64,000 nucleotides of DNA from Bosea sp. PAMC 26642 (GCF_001562255.1 NZ_CP014301.1:1240001-1304000); one strand, 5' to 3'. Counted from the stretch's first letter, positions 7,484 to 16,639 are shown. The notes: generated by a model from the sequence alone, not told the origin. Numbers and translations are program-made.

Positions 7484-8670
7484 GCCGCCGTCCTCAGCCG
7501 CGCAAAGCCGGCATTGAGGTCGGCCTTCAGGTCATCGAGATCCTCCAGCCCGATATGCAGCCGAATCGTCGGTCCCTTGAAATCGGGGGTCGTGGCGGTG
7601 CGGTAAGGCTTGCAGTCGAAGGGCAGCACGAGGCTCTCATAGCCGCCCCATGACGCGCCCATGCCAAACAGCGTCAGCCCGTCCAGCATCGCGCCGACCG
7701 CCTTCATCGAAACAGGCTTCAGTTCGATGGCAAACAGGGAGGAGGCGCCGGTGAAATCGCGCTTCCACAAGGCATGGCCGGGATCGTTCAGCAGGCCGGG
7801 ATGCATGACACGCGCGACTTCGGGCCGCGCCTCGAGCCAGCGCGCCATCTCCAGCCCCGCCGGCATCTGCTCCTTCAGGCGGATATGCATCGTGCGGATG
7901 CCGCGCAGCGTCAGGAAGGCGTCCTCCGGCGCGATGATCACACCGAGCAGATCCCAGGCCTCGCGCACCCGCTTGTAGAGCTCCGGCGTCCGTGCCGAGA
8001 CCGTCCCGATCAGCACGTCGGAATGACCAGCGTAGTATTTCGTGCCGGCCTGGACCGAGATGTCCACGCCGAATTTGTGGCTGTCGAAAAACAGCGGCGT
8101 CGCCCAGGTGTTGTCCATCAGCACCAGCACGTCGCGGGCGTGGGCGGCCTCGACGATCGCCGGGATGTCCTGCATTTCGAAGGTCTGGGAGCCTGGCGAC
8201 TCGGTCCAGACCGCCTTTGTGTTCGGCTGGAACAGCTTCGCGATGTCACCGCCGATGGCAGGATCGTAATAGCTGACTTCGATTCCGAGCCGCGGCAGCA
8301 TCTTGTCGCAGAAATTGCGCGTGGGCCGATAGACGCTGTCGGTCACCAGAAGGTGATCGCCGGCAGACAGCACGGCCAGCATCGGCAGCGTGCACGCCAG
8401 CAGACCCGATGGGCAGACCACGACGCCGGCGCCGCGCTCCATTGTGTTGAGCGCGGCGAGCAGCGCGTCGATCGTCGGGTTGCCCTGCGTTCCATAGGTG
8501 TAACGCGACTTCCGGGCGAGAAAATCCTCCATGTTCGGATAGATCACCGTCGAACCGCGTACGATCGCGGGATTGACGAAGCCATAGCTGTCGGCGGGAT
8601 CACGCCCCGCCAGGACGAGTCGGGTCTTTTCGCCGAGGCGCGCGAAGTCGGACGAGGACAGTTTTTTCAT
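7480..8670 (-). CDS. metC: Cystathionine beta-lyase
   Basis: This 396-residue PLP enzyme belongs to the Cys/Met metabolism family. The segments SRYTYGTQGNPTIDALLAAL, VCPSGLLACTLPMLA and VQAGTKYYAGHSDVLIG are typical; the lysine in GTKYYAGHSD is the expected PLP Schiff-base residue. C-terminal MGASWGGYESL and RLHIGLEDLDDLKADL match the MetC branch. It would split cystathionine into homocysteine, pyruvate and ammonia in methionine synthesis. The ATG at 8670 is preceded by a palindromic possible operator at 8700-8717. The downstream gene overlaps it by 4 bp and is probably co-transcribed. Confidence 0.92.
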   Translation of the reverse strand: MKKLSSSDFARLGEKTRLVLAGRDPADSYGFVNPAIVRGSTVIYPNMEDFLARKSRYTYGTQGNPTIDALLAALNTMERGAGVVVCPSGLLACTLPMLAVLSAGDHLLVTDSVYRPTRNFCDKMLPRLGIEVSYYDPAIGGDIAKLFQPNTKAVWTESPGSQTFEMQDIPAIVEAAHARDVLVLMDNTWATPLFFDSHKFGVDISVQAGTKYYAGHSDVLIGTVSARTPELYKRVREAWDLLGVIIAPEDAFLTLRGIRTMHIRLKEQMPAGLEMARWLEARPEVARVMHPGLLNDPGHALWKRDFTGASSLFAIELKPVSMKAVGAMLDGLTLFGMGASWGGYESLVLPFDCKPYRTATTPDFKGPTIRLHIGLEDLDDLKADLNAGFARLRTAA

Positions 8671-8699
8671 GAGGCCGGATCGGGAGGTTTTCGGGGGAC

Positions 8700-8717
8700 G
8701 TGGTCAGGCTTGACCAC
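8700..8717. promoter_or_regulatory. Palindrome upstream of metC, possible operator
   Basis: GTGGTCA is separated by GGCT from its exact complement TGACCAC, about 30 bases upstream of the metC ATG. The TGGTCA/TGACCA form resembles operators of GntR-type repressors. No regulator gene is adjacent, so the binding protein is unknown. Confidence 0.4.
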
Positions 8718-8927
8718 TTTGTGAAACTCGCATGTGATGCAGGCAGTGGAAAGGGCGCGACAAACGCAACCCTCCTCTGCTTGACGCTCATGTGGCGCTC
8801 TGGCAATCGACTTGGAACGTCGCCTGATTTTTGTGCAGTCGAGCTGGGCCGCTGCCCAGGCGCAGGCGATGTGAAGGACTAAGGCCCGGCGGCACGGCCG
8901 CGCGGGGACTCAACGGGAGAGATATCG

Positions 8928-9953
8928 ATGAAAACATATATGGCAGCAGCGATCGCGGGGCTCAGCCTTGCGATCTCCGCGACGACGGTATCGGCGCAGG
9001 CGCCTTCCACGCTGGCGCAGGTCAAGTCGCGCAATATGGTCAATTGCGGCTCGAATACCGGCCTCGCCGGCTTCGGCGTTCCCGATGCGCAAGGCAACTG
9101 GGTCGGGCTCGACGTCGATTATTGCCGCGCCGTCGCGGCCGCGATCTTCAACGATCCGGCCAAGGTCAAGTTCATTCCGCTGTCGGCGAAGGATCGCTTC
9201 ACCGCGCTGCAGTCCGGCGAGGTCGATCTGCTGGTCCGCAATTCCACCTGGACGATGACGCGCGATGCCTCGCTCGGCCTCCTGTTCACCGGCGTCAATT
9301 ACTACGATGGCCAGGCGTTCATGGTCCGCAAGAAGCTCGGCGTCACCTCGGCCTTGCAGCTCTCGGGCGCTTCGGTCTGCACCCAGCAGGGCACCACCAC
9401 CGAACTCAACCTCGCCGACTTCTTTCGCGCCAACAACCTGAAATACGAGGTCGTCGCCTTCGCCTCTGCGGACGAGACGATCAAGGCCTATGACGCCGGG
9501 CGCTGCGACGCCTTCACCACGGACGCCTCGGGTCTCTACGCCGAGCGCCTGAAGCTGACGGCGCCCGACGACCACATGGTCCTGCCCGAGATCATCTCGA
9601 AGGAGCCGCTCGGACCCTCCACGCGCAACAACGATGCCGCCTGGTTCAACCTGGTGAAGTGGGTGCACTACGCCATGCTGAACGCCGAGGAACTCGGCGT
9701 GACCAAGGCCAATGTCGATGAGATGATGAAGTCGCCCAACCCCGAGATCAAGCGTCTGCTCGGCACCGAGGGCAAGTTCGGTGAGACCGTCGGCCTGACC
9801 ACGGACTGGGTCTACCGCATCGTCAAGCATGTCGGAAACTACGGCGAATCCTTCGAGAAGAACGTCGGTTCGGGCTCGCTGCTGAAGATCGCCCGCGGCC
9901 AGAATGCGCTCTGGACCAAGGGCGGCCTGCAATACGCTCCCCCGGTCCGCTGA
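8928..9953 (+). CDS. aapJ: General L-amino acid ABC transporter, substrate-binding protein (copy 1)
   Basis: This 341-residue family 3 binding protein has a signal peptide ending VSAQA near residue 25. Its features are those of AapJ: MVNCGSNTGLAGFGVPDAQG, LDVDYCRAVAAAIF, SGEVDLLVRNSTWTMTRD and CTQQGTTTELNLADFFRANN. It should bind a broad range of L-amino acids in the periplasm for AapQMP import. It is followed by a strong hairpin and then by a second, closely similar aapJ gene. Many segments are identical between the two, for example PAKVKFIPLSAKDRFT, so recent tandem duplication is likely. A GGGAGA motif ahead of the ATG serves as ribosome-binding site. Confidence 0.93.
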   Translation: MKTYMAAAIAGLSLAISATTVSAQAPSTLAQVKSRNMVNCGSNTGLAGFGVPDAQGNWVGLDVDYCRAVAAAIFNDPAKVKFIPLSAKDRFTALQSGEVDLLVRNSTWTMTRDASLGLLFTGVNYYDGQAFMVRKKLGVTSALQLSGASVCTQQGTTTELNLADFFRANNLKYEVVAFASADETIKAYDAGRCDAFTTDASGLYAERLKLTAPDDHMVLPEIISKEPLGPSTRNNDAAWFNLVKWVHYAMLNAEELGVTKANVDEMMKSPNPEIKRLLGTEGKFGETVGLTTDWVYRIVKHVGNYGESFEKNVGSGSLLKIARGQNALWTKGGLQYAPPVR

Positions 9954-9962
9954 GGTTTCTTG

Positions 9963-9987
9963 CGAGCGCCGGTAACTCCGGCGCTTG
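9963..9987 (+). terminator. Hairpin between the two aapJ genes
   Basis: AGCGCCGG and CCGGCGCT flank the loop TAACT, 11 bases after the aapJ copy 1 stop; flanking CG/TG bases extend the stem. There is no U-tract, so it more likely blocks 3' decay or partly terminates than fully stops transcription. Confidence 0.55.
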
Positions 9988-10120
9988 CTGTCCATTGCTC
10001 AAACAAGACCGCGTATCTGAGCCGAAAGGAGGATGATCGAGCCATCGAGCTTGGTCCGGGACTTGCAAGGTCAGCGAGAGAACGGGCAGGAACCCGTTCC
10101 ATAAACAGGGGACGACGACC

Positions 10121-11143
10121 ATGAATAAATTTGTCGCCGCAGCGCTTGTCGCCGCAGCAACGGCGCTGGGCGTCAGCGGGACGCAAGCCCAGACCGGCAC
10201 GCTCGCGCAGGTCAAGAACCGCGGCATCCTGCATTGCGGCTCGGGCACCGGCCTTGCCGGCTTCGGTCTCCCCGATGCCCAGGGCAACTGGACCGGCATC
10301 GATGTCGATATGTGCCGCGCCGTGGCTGCCGCGATCTTCAACGATCCGGCCAAGGTCAAGTTCATCCCGCTTTCGGCCAAGGATCGCTTCACCTCATTGC
10401 AGTCTGGCGAAGTCGACCTTTTGTCGCGCACGACCACCTGGACGATGTCGCGCGACACCTCGCTCGGCCTGAACTTCGCCGGCATCAATTACTATGACGG
10501 CCAGGGTTTCATGGTCCGCAAGAAGCTCGGCGTCGATTCCGTCCTCAAGCTGGCCGGCGCCTCGATCTGCACCCAGCAAGGCACCACGACCGAACTCAAT
10601 CTCGCCGACTATTTTCGGGCCAATAACCTGAAATATGAGGTCGTTGCCTTCGCCTCCAACACCGAGACGGTCAAGGCCTACGAATCGGGGCGCTGCGACG
10701 CCTTCACCACCGACGCCTCCGGCCTTTACGCCGAGCGCCTGACCCTGTCGGCACCCGCCGACCACATCGTCCTGCCCGAGATCATCTCGAAGGAGCCGCT
10801 TGGGCCCGTCGTCCGGCACGGCGATGATCTCTGGCTCGATATCGTCAAGTGGACGCATTACGCCATGCTCAATGCCGAGGAACTCGGCGTCAGCAAGGCC
10901 AATGTCGACGAGATGCTGAAATCCGAAAACCCCGAGATCAAGCGGTTGCTCGGCACCGAGGGCAAGTATGGCGAGGCGATCGGCCTGACCAACGATTGGG
11001 CCTACCGCATCGTGAAACTCGTCGGGAACTACGGCGAGGTCTTCGAAAAGAATGTGGGCCAGGGCTCGCTCCTGAAGATCGCGCGCGGCCAGAATGCGCT
11101 CTGGACCAAGGGCGGATTGCAATACGCCCCACCGATCCGCTGA
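10121..11143 (+). CDS. aapJ: General L-amino acid ABC transporter, substrate-binding protein (copy 2)
   Basis: This 340-residue paralogue of the preceding gene has its own signal peptide ending TQAQT. The colinear motifs are GILHCGSGTGLAGFGLPDAQG, DVDMCRAVAAAIF, LLSRTTTWTMSRD and CTQQGTTTELNLADYFRANN. It carries the same double-cysteine layout and the same C-terminal ending NALWTKGGLQYAPP. It probably serves the same AapQMP permease, with ligand preference shifted by the scattered substitutions. A strong hairpin lies between it and aapQ. Why both copies are kept is not evident from sequence. Confidence 0.93.
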   Translation: MNKFVAAALVAAATALGVSGTQAQTGTLAQVKNRGILHCGSGTGLAGFGLPDAQGNWTGIDVDMCRAVAAAIFNDPAKVKFIPLSAKDRFTSLQSGEVDLLSRTTTWTMSRDTSLGLNFAGINYYDGQGFMVRKKLGVDSVLKLAGASICTQQGTTTELNLADYFRANNLKYEVVAFASNTETVKAYESGRCDAFTTDASGLYAERLTLSAPADHIVLPEIISKEPLGPVVRHGDDLWLDIVKWTHYAMLNAEELGVSKANVDEMLKSENPEIKRLLGTEGKYGEAIGLTNDWAYRIVKLVGNYGEVFEKNVGQGSLLKIARGQNALWTKGGLQYAPPIR

Positions 11144-11149
11144 ATGATT

Positions 11150-11175
11150 GGCGCGCGGCTCCGAAGCCGCGCGCC
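11150..11175 (+). terminator. Strong hairpin between aapJ copy 2 and aapQ
   Basis: GGCGCGCGGCT pairs perfectly with AGCCGCGCGCC across the loop CCGA, followed by GTTTCG. Its place between the binding-protein and membrane-subunit genes suits an attenuating or mRNA-protecting element that raises binding protein over permease. Confidence 0.65.
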
Positions 11176-11268
11176 GTTTCGCCAATGGCCATATGGCCTG
11201 GACGAGCGGGCACTGGTCGCAAGACGGCCGCGAGACCACCGGCCAGAATAAAAAAGAGGGCGTAGCAG

Positions 11269-12462
11269 GTGTCGAGCATTCCGACGGAAACGGTTCAGCC
11301 GGGCAGGGCTTCTCTGCTGTACGATCCCAAGATCAGGGGATACGTCTACCAACTGGCCCTCTTGGCCGTCGTCGCGTTCCTCATCTGGTCGGCTGCGTCC
11401 AACGCGATCGAAAACCTGCGGGCGCAGAAGATCGCATCCGGCTTCGGCTTCTGGCACAACGCCGCAGGCTTCGACGTAAACCAGAAGCTGATCCCCTTCA
11501 GTGCCTCGGGTAGCACCTACGGTCAGGCCTTCTATGTCGGCCTGCTGAACACATTGCTGGTCGCCTCGATCGGCATCGTTCTATCGACATTCCTAGGCTT
11601 CTTCGTCGGCGTCGCCAGGCTGTCGCCCAACTGGGTGCTGTCGAAGCTCGCGATGATCTATGTCGAGGTCATCCGCAACCTGCCGCTGCTGCTGCAATTG
11701 TTCTTCTGGTACAATGCGGTGCTGAAGCCCTTGCCCGATGCGCGCAATTCGATTGCGCTACCGGGCAACATCTTCCTGAACAACCGCGGCCTGATCATGC
11801 CCAACCCGCAATTCGGGCCGGCCTTCCAGGCCGTGGTGATTGCCTTCTTCCTGGCGGCAGCCGCTGCGGTCGTCTTCTATATCTGGTCGAAGAAGCAGCA
11901 GGAACGGACCGGCAAGCAATATCCCAACGGCCTGATCACGCTCGCCTTGATCATCGGACTGCCGCTGATCGTCTACTTCTTCGCCGGCCAGCCTCTGTCC
12001 TTCGACTTGCCGCAGCAGGGCCGCTTCAACCTCACCGGCGGCTTGCAGATCTATCCTGAGTTCGTGGCGCTGCTGATCGGCCTGACGACCTATACCGCCG
12101 GATTTATCGCGGAGGTCGTCCGGGCCGGAATTCTCGCCGTCTCCAGGGGCCAGACCGAGGCGGCCAATGCGCTAGGCCTGCGCGCAGGGCCGACGCTCAA
12201 GCTCGTGGTCATTCCCCAGGCGATGCGGGTCATCATCCCGCCGCTGACCTCGAACTATCTCAACCTGACCAAGAACTCCTCGCTTGCGGTCGCGATCGGC
12301 TATCCAGATCTCGTCCAGGTCTTCACCGGTACGGTGCTGAACCAGACCGGCCAGGCCGTCGAGGTCGTCGCCATCACCATGGCGGTCTATCTCACCATCT
12401 CGCTCGTGACCTCCTTGTTCATGAACATCTACAACAAGCGCATGGCGCTGGTGGAACGGTGA
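11269..12462 (+). CDS. aapQ: General L-amino acid ABC transporter, permease AapQ
   Basis: This 397-residue inner-membrane protein is of HisM/GlnP type. Recognisable segments are VGLLNTLLVASIGIVLSTFLGFFVGVARL, the EVIRNLPLLLQLFFWY helix, and the C-terminal EAA loop region (EAANALGLRAGPTLKLVVIPQAMRVIIPPL). A long insertion of about 100 residues between helices is normal for AapQ. The start is GTG at 11269 with AAGAGGG upstream. AapM follows after 10 bases, and the two should form the heteromeric channel. Together with AapJ and AapP it imports L-amino acids. Confidence 0.94.
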   Translation: MSSIPTETVQPGRASLLYDPKIRGYVYQLALLAVVAFLIWSAASNAIENLRAQKIASGFGFWHNAAGFDVNQKLIPFSASGSTYGQAFYVGLLNTLLVASIGIVLSTFLGFFVGVARLSPNWVLSKLAMIYVEVIRNLPLLLQLFFWYNAVLKPLPDARNSIALPGNIFLNNRGLIMPNPQFGPAFQAVVIAFFLAAAAAVVFYIWSKKQQERTGKQYPNGLITLALIIGLPLIVYFFAGQPLSFDLPQQGRFNLTGGLQIYPEFVALLIGLTTYTAGFIAEVVRAGILAVSRGQTEAANALGLRAGPTLKLVVIPQAMRVIIPPLTSNYLNLTKNSSLAVAIGYPDLVQVFTGTVLNQTGQAVEVVAITMAVYLTISLVTSLFMNIYNKRMALVER

Positions 12463-12472
12463 GGGCCCCACG

Positions 12473-13852
12473 ATGACCGACGCCACGCTCGAAAACTCAC
12501 CCTATGCCTTCGTTCGCCGCGAGACGCTGCAGCAGGAGGCGGCGCCGCTATCGGTTGCCGGACCCATCGCCTGGATCAGGGCGAACCTGTTTTCCGGCCC
12601 CGTCAACTCGTTGATGACGCTGGTCTGCCTCTACATCGTCGTCACCAGCGTGCCCGACCTCGTCCGGTTCTACTTCATCGACGCCGTCTGGTCCGGCACC
12701 AACCGCGACGCCTGCCTCGCCGACAAGGTCGGCCGTCCGGTCGGCGCCTGCTGGGCCTATATCGCCGACCGCTTCCAGTACTTCGTCTACGGCTCCTACC
12801 CGGTCGCCCAGCGCTGGCGGGTCGACATCGTCTTCGTGATGTTCGCGCTCGGCATCATCTGGCTGCTCTGGGAGAGGGTGCCGCTTAAGAAGGTCGGTTT
12901 CTTCTTCTTCTTCGTGCTGCTGCCGATCAGCGCCTACATCCTGCTGCTCGGCGGTGCCAATGCGGAGGGCTTCCTGCGCTGGCTGATCATCATCACCGTC
13001 GCTCTGATGGCGCTCTATCTGGTGCTGTCCTTCGCGCCGGCGCTGGCGCGCTTCTGGATCGGGCCGGCGTTTCTGGCCGTCGAGGAGACTCTCCCACCCT
13101 GGAAGCGCTTCTACCGCCCCAAGCGGCTGGTCCTGCTCTCGCTCGTGGTCTTCGGCCTGATGGCGATCCTTGCCGACACGGCGGGCCTGCCCAGGGTCGA
13201 TACCGGCCTTTGGGGCGGCATGACCGTCACGTTCCTGATCGCGGCCGTCGGCATCGTCTTCTCGCTGCCGCTCGGCGTCGTGCTCGCGCTCGGCCGCCGT
13301 TCGAGGCTGCCGATCATCCAGCTGCTCTCTGTGATCTTCATCGAGTTCGTCCGCGGCGTGCCGCTGATCACCGTGCTGTTCATGGCCAACACCATGCTGC
13401 CGCTGTTCGTGCCGCAGGAATACTCGCCAGACCGGCTGCTGCGTCCGCTCGTCGGCGTCGCGCTTTTTGCCGCCGCCTATATGGCGGAGGTCATCCGCGG
13501 CGGCTTGCAAGCCATTCCGAAGGGCCAGTACGAGGGCGCGATGTCGCTCGGCCTCGGCTATGGCAGCATGATGCGCCTGATCATCCTGCCGCAGGCGTTG
13601 CGGATCGTGATTCCGGGTATCGTCAACACCTTCATCGGGTTGTTCAAGGACACGACGCTGGTCACCATCGTCGGTATCTTCGACTTCCTGCGGACGATCG
13701 AGGCGACGCTGGTCGATCCGACCTGGGCGACGCCGACCACGCGCGCGACGGGCTATGCCTTCGCCGCGATGTTCTATTTCCTGTGCTGCTGGGGCATGTC
13801 GCGCTATTCGATCTCGGTCGAGAAGCGTCTCGCCGCCGGCCAGAAACGCTGA
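12473..13852 (+). CDS. aapM: General L-amino acid ABC transporter, permease AapM
   Basis: This 459-residue protein has an N-terminal extension with several hydrophobic segments. The transport domain follows: [48 protein letters not shown], and the EAA loop [30 protein letters not shown]. Length and the segment [20 protein letters not shown] in the periplasmic insert are typical of AapM. It pairs with AapQ upstream (10-base gap) and is followed 14 bases later by the ATPase gene, consistent with one operon. Confidence 0.94.
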   Translation: MTDATLENSPYAFVRRETLQQEAAPLSVAGPIAWIRANLFSGPVNSLMTLVCLYIVVTSVPDLVRFYFIDAVWSGTNRDACLADKVGRPVGACWAYIADRFQYFVYGSYPVAQRWRVDIVFVMFALGIIWLLWERVPLKKVGFFFFFVLLPISAYILLLGGANAEGFLRWLIIITVALMALYLVLSFAPALARFWIGPAFLAVEETLPPWKRFYRPKRLVLLSLVVFGLMAILADTAGLPRVDTGLWGGMTVTFLIAAVGIVFSLPLGVVLALGRRSRLPIIQLLSVIFIEFVRGVPLITVLFMANTMLPLFVPQEYSPDRLLRPLVGVALFAAAYMAEVIRGGLQAIPKGQYEGAMSLGLGYGSMMRLIILPQALRIVIPGIVNTFIGLFKDTTLVTIVGIFDFLRTIEATLVDPTWATPTTRATGYAFAAMFYFLCCWGMSRYSISVEKRLAAGQKR

Positions 13853-13866
13853 GAGGGACCACGACC

Positions 13867-14664
13867 ATGGCAATGGCAGAACTCAAGACCGACAGCCGCC
13901 CGGCGGCCCTCAAGCAGACCTCGCTGAACACCGCGACGGCCGTCGAGATGATCGGCGTCAACAAGTGGTATGGCGAATTCCACGTGCTGCGCGACATCAA
14001 CCTGAAGGTCTCGCGCGGCGAGAAACTCGTCATCTGCGGCCCGTCGGGCTCGGGCAAGTCGACGATGATCCGCTGCATCAACCGTCTGGAGGAACACCAG
14101 AAGGGCAACATCATCGTCGACGGGACCGAACTCACCAATGATCTCAAGAAGATCGACGAGATCCGCCGCGACGTCGGCATGGTCTTTCAGCACTTCAACC
14201 TGTTCCCGCATCTCACGATCCTCGAGAACCTGACACTGGCGCCGATCTGGGTGCGCAAGATGCCCAAGAAGGATGCTGAGGAAATCGGGATGCACTACCT
14301 GAAGCGCGTCAAGATTCCCGAACAGGCGAACAAATATCCGGGCCAGCTCTCGGGCGGCCAGCAGCAGCGCGTCGCCATCGCCCGCTCGCTCTGCATGAGC
14401 CCCAAGATCATGCTGTTCGACGAGCCGACCTCCGCCCTCGATCCGGAAATGGTCAAGGAGGTGCTCGACACCATGGTCTCGCTCGCCGACGAGGGCATGA
14501 CCATGCTCTGCGTCACCCACGAAATGGGCTTCGCCCGCCAGGTCGCCGACCGGGTCATCTTCATGGACGCTGGGCAGATCGTCGAGATGAACGAGCCCAA
14601 CGAGTTCTTCAAGAACCCGCAGCATGAGCGCACCAAGCTCTTCCTCAGCCAGATCCTGCACTGA
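13867..14664 (+). CDS. aapP: General L-amino acid ABC transporter, ATP-binding protein AapP
   Basis: This 265-residue ABC ATPase has Walker [10 protein letters not shown] near residue 60, Q-loop [10 protein letters not shown], signature [15 protein letters not shown], Walker [15 protein letters not shown], and the H-loop in [16 protein letters not shown]. These are the hallmarks of the polar amino-acid importer subfamily. The N-terminal 25 residues before the ABC fold are unconserved-looking, as is common in AapP. I chose the ATG at 13867 following AGAGGGACCACG. The gene ends the aap operon and is followed by a large hairpin. Confidence 0.95.
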   Translation: MAMAELKTDSRPAALKQTSLNTATAVEMIGVNKWYGEFHVLRDINLKVSRGEKLVICGPSGSGKSTMIRCINRLEEHQKGNIIVDGTELTNDLKKIDEIRRDVGMVFQHFNLFPHLTILENLTLAPIWVRKMPKKDAEEIGMHYLKRVKIPEQANKYPGQLSGGQQQRVAIARSLCMSPKIMLFDEPTSALDPEMVKEVLDTMVSLADEGMTMLCVTHEMGFARQVADRVIFMDAGQIVEMNEPNEFFKNPQHERTKLFLSQILH

Positions 14665-14685
14665 TCTGCGGTCGGGCAAGATCGA

Positions 14686-14713
14686 TGGCGCGCCGGACTG
14701 GTCCGGCGCGCCA
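14686..14713 (+). terminator. 13-bp hairpin ending the aap operon
   Basis: TGGCGCGCCGGAC is followed by TG and then its exact complement GTCCGGCGCGCCA, then AATTTAG. It lies 22 bases after the aapP stop. The U-tract is weak but the stem is very stable. Confidence 0.6.
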
Positions 14714-14823
14714 ATTTAGACGCGGTAGTGCGCCGCCGACTCTGCGTCAGGCCGCTTGAACCGCTGCATCGCGGAACAAAACACATCCGCACTCTGTTTT
14801 CCTCTCGAAATGGAGGAGACAAG

Positions 14824-15129
14824 ATGAAACGCTTTATTCCCGCCCTCATAGCCGCAACGCTGATAAGTGGCGGCGCCTATGCCCAGTCCATCAGTGTTGG
14901 TCCCGGCGGCATCGGTGTCGATACGCGCGGCCCGCGCGAGCGCGTCATCGAGCGCGAAGTTCGCCGCGATGATCGCGACGGTTACGACCGCCGTTCTGAC
15001 CGTGGCTACGACCGACGCGACGATCGTCGTCGCGTTGAGTACCGCGACCGCGAGCGCTGCCGCACGGTGATCACCCGTGAGGAGACGCCGCGGGGCGTGA
15101 TCAAGACGAGGCAGCGCGTCTGCAACTAA
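14824..15129 (+). CDS. Small secreted Arg/Asp-rich protein
   Basis: This 101-residue product has a clear signal peptide (MKRFIPALIAATLISGGAYA). The mature part is dominated by alternating acidic and basic residues, with DRDGYDRRSDRGYDRRDD-type repeats. It ends with a short ordered-looking segment containing two cysteines (CRTVITREETPRG and the final VCN). A GGAGGAG Shine-Dalgarno precedes the ATG at 14824. The polyampholyte stretch is probably disordered in the periplasm. Small exported proteins of this composition recur in Hyphomicrobiales genomes but I know of no function. It is a single gene with its own terminator. Confidence 0.85.
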   Translation: MKRFIPALIAATLISGGAYAQSISVGPGGIGVDTRGPRERVIEREVRRDDRDGYDRRSDRGYDRRDDRRRVEYRDRERCRTVITREETPRGVIKTRQRVCN

Positions 15130-15161
15130 TCGTCGGCGGAGCTTCGACGTATCCTGAATCG

Positions 15162-15196
15162 AAAGGCCGTCCCGTTTGCGCGGGACGGCCTTTTTT
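15162..15196 (+). terminator. Intrinsic terminator
   Basis: AAAGGCCGTCCCG and CGGGACGGCCTTT form a 13-bp stem with a TTTGCG loop, followed by a run of six T. It serves the small secreted protein gene on the plus strand; the AAA on the left flank gives weaker function toward the convergent glpQ-like gene. Confidence 0.93.
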
Positions 15197-15213
15197 ATGC
15201 GACGTCGATAAGC

Positions 15214-16386
15214 CTATTTGCTGTCGCGCGCCTTCACGGCCGCGTCGGGGAAGTCAGAGAACAGCCCGTCGATACCGAGCGCGAGGTACGCCTTGTATTC
15301 GGCTGCCGGCTCGTCCTTGAAGTCGGAGGCGAGCCGCTTGGGCTCGCTGCGAAACGTCCAGCTATGGACCAGAAGCCCCACTGCATGGGCATTCTTCACC
15401 ACGTCGGTCGGCGGCAGCAGGACGCGGTCGCGCTCGTCGATGGCGCCGTCCTTGTTGAGATCCTGCGGCTTGCCGTCGGCCCCGATGATCTGCTTGCCGG
15501 AAATCAGATAAGGCTTCCATGGCGCGACGCCGTCGGCATAGGTCGCGATCTCTTTCAGGCCTTCAGGCGTCACCAGGTCCTTGAAGGTCCGCTTGTCGCC
15601 GGTGACGACGAAATCATAGGGCTTGTCGAAGGGGGCGGCGAGCACGATGCCGCCGTCCTTGTCGACGTCGTCCGCATCGACCAGTTGGAACAGCCGCACC
15701 TGCGTCTTGCCGCGAAGATATCGGAGGTTGGCCGTCTCGAAGCTCTGGATGATGACGGGCGAGGATTTCTCGGTCCAGCCGGCCGCCTTGAGGGCGTCGA
15801 GCAGCCGGTCTTCGAGGGGCAGGCCGATCGCCGCATGGAAGATCGGGTGCTTGGTTTCGGGATAGATCCCGATCGTCCGGCCGAGGCGGGCACTCTCCGA
15901 CTTCGCCAGATCAATGATCTCCTGGAAGGTCGGAATCTCGTATTTGCCGTTATGCGACTGATCGCGATCGGCGAAGGCCTGCTTGGCGCGCAGCGTCTTG
16001 ATCTCGGCCAGCGTGAAATCGCCGGCGAACCAGTCGGACGTCTCGACGCCGTCGAGCTTGCGGGTGGTCTTGCGGCTGGCGAATTCCGGCCGGTTGGCGA
16101 CGTCGGTCGTGCCGCTCATCACCGGTTCATGGCGCGCGATCAGGACGCCATCCTTCGTAACGACCAGATCGGGCTCGATGAAATCGGCCCCCTGTTCGAT
16201 CGCGAGCTTGTAGGATTCGAGCGTGTGCTCCGGGCGATAGCCGCTCGCGCCGCGATGCCCGACGATCAGGGGCTTCTGACCGGAAAGCGTCGGCGACGCG
16301 GCCTGGGCGAAAGCTGGGAGGGGGTTCACGGCCGCCAGGCCGAGGCAGGCCGCGGCACCGGCGGCAAGCATTGTTTTCGTCATCAT
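15214..16386 (-). CDS. glpQ: Periplasmic glycerophosphodiester phosphodiesterase
   Basis: This 390-residue protein has a signal peptide ending AFAQA and the GDPD fold. The conserved motifs are [39 protein letters not shown], and [12 protein letters not shown]. The catalytic histidine pair and the E-x-D metal site (EPD) are present. It hydrolyses glycerophosphodiesters to glycerol-3-phosphate and an alcohol, scavenging phospholipid headgroups. Unusual are two calcium-site-like loops ([10 protein letters not shown] and [14 protein letters not shown]-hand or dockerin style), consistent with calcium dependence. A smaller cytosolic-type GDPD is encoded at 40085-40849. Confidence 0.9.
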   Translation of the reverse strand: MMTKTMLAAGAAACLGLAAVNPLPAFAQAASPTLSGQKPLIVGHRGASGYRPEHTLESYKLAIEQGADFIEPDLVVTKDGVLIARHEPVMSGTTDVANRPEFASRKTTRKLDGVETSDWFAGDFTLAEIKTLRAKQAFADRDQSHNGKYEIPTFQEIIDLAKSESARLGRTIGIYPETKHPIFHAAIGLPLEDRLLDALKAAGWTEKSSPVIIQSFETANLRYLRGKTQVRLFQLVDADDVDKDGGIVLAAPFDKPYDFVVTGDKRTFKDLVTPEGLKEIATYADGVAPWKPYLISGKQIIGADGKPQDLNKDGAIDERDRVLLPPTDVVKNAHAVGLLVHSWTFRSEPKRLASDFKDEPAAEYKAYLALGIDGLFSDFPDAAVKARDSK

Positions 16387-16492
16387 GGTTCGATCCTTGG
16401 TCGCGACGTTTCCGGCGAGACTTCTGGTCGGTTGATGTGACAGGCGGTTGAAGGCGCCGTCACGCTGTCGCGGCGTGACGGCGATCTCCGGC

Positions 16493-16639
16493 TCAGCGGC
16501 GCGGGCCGCTTTCGAGCGTGGTCTTGGCGTCGAGGCGCTTGGCGGGCGGCGGCGTCAGGTCGGTCGCCGGTTGCGTGGCACAGGCGGCCAGCGCGAGCGC
16601 GAGGAAGGAGGCGAGAGCAAGATGGCCGGCGCGCTGCAT
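16493..16639 (-). CDS. Small lipoprotein
   Basis: This 48-residue product ([20 protein letters not shown] at the start) has a lipoprotein signal ending in the lipobox ALAAC. The mature tail is short and proline/lysine-rich: [20 protein letters not shown]. Lipidation at the cysteine would anchor it in the outer or inner membrane. I chose the ATG at 16639 because AAAGG sits about nine bases upstream and the lipobox falls at the right distance. A longer in-frame start further upstream would destroy the signal peptide. Function unknown. Confidence 0.72.
   Translation of the reverse strand: MQRAGHLALASFLALALAACATQPATDLTPPPAKRLDAKTTLESGPRR

Noticed and set aside
8801..8816. TGGCAATCGACTTGGA upstream of aapJ as a sigma-54 promoter
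   Set aside because: The essential GC of the -12 element is GG, so the match fails at an invariant position.
8671..8927. SAM riboswitch upstream of metC
   Set aside because: I looked for SAM-I and SAM-II core elements and found none; only a palindrome is present.
10033..10104. 23-codon ATG frame after AAAGGAGG between the aapJ genes
   Set aside because: The Shine-Dalgarno directly touches the ATG, leaving no spacer, so initiation there is unlikely.
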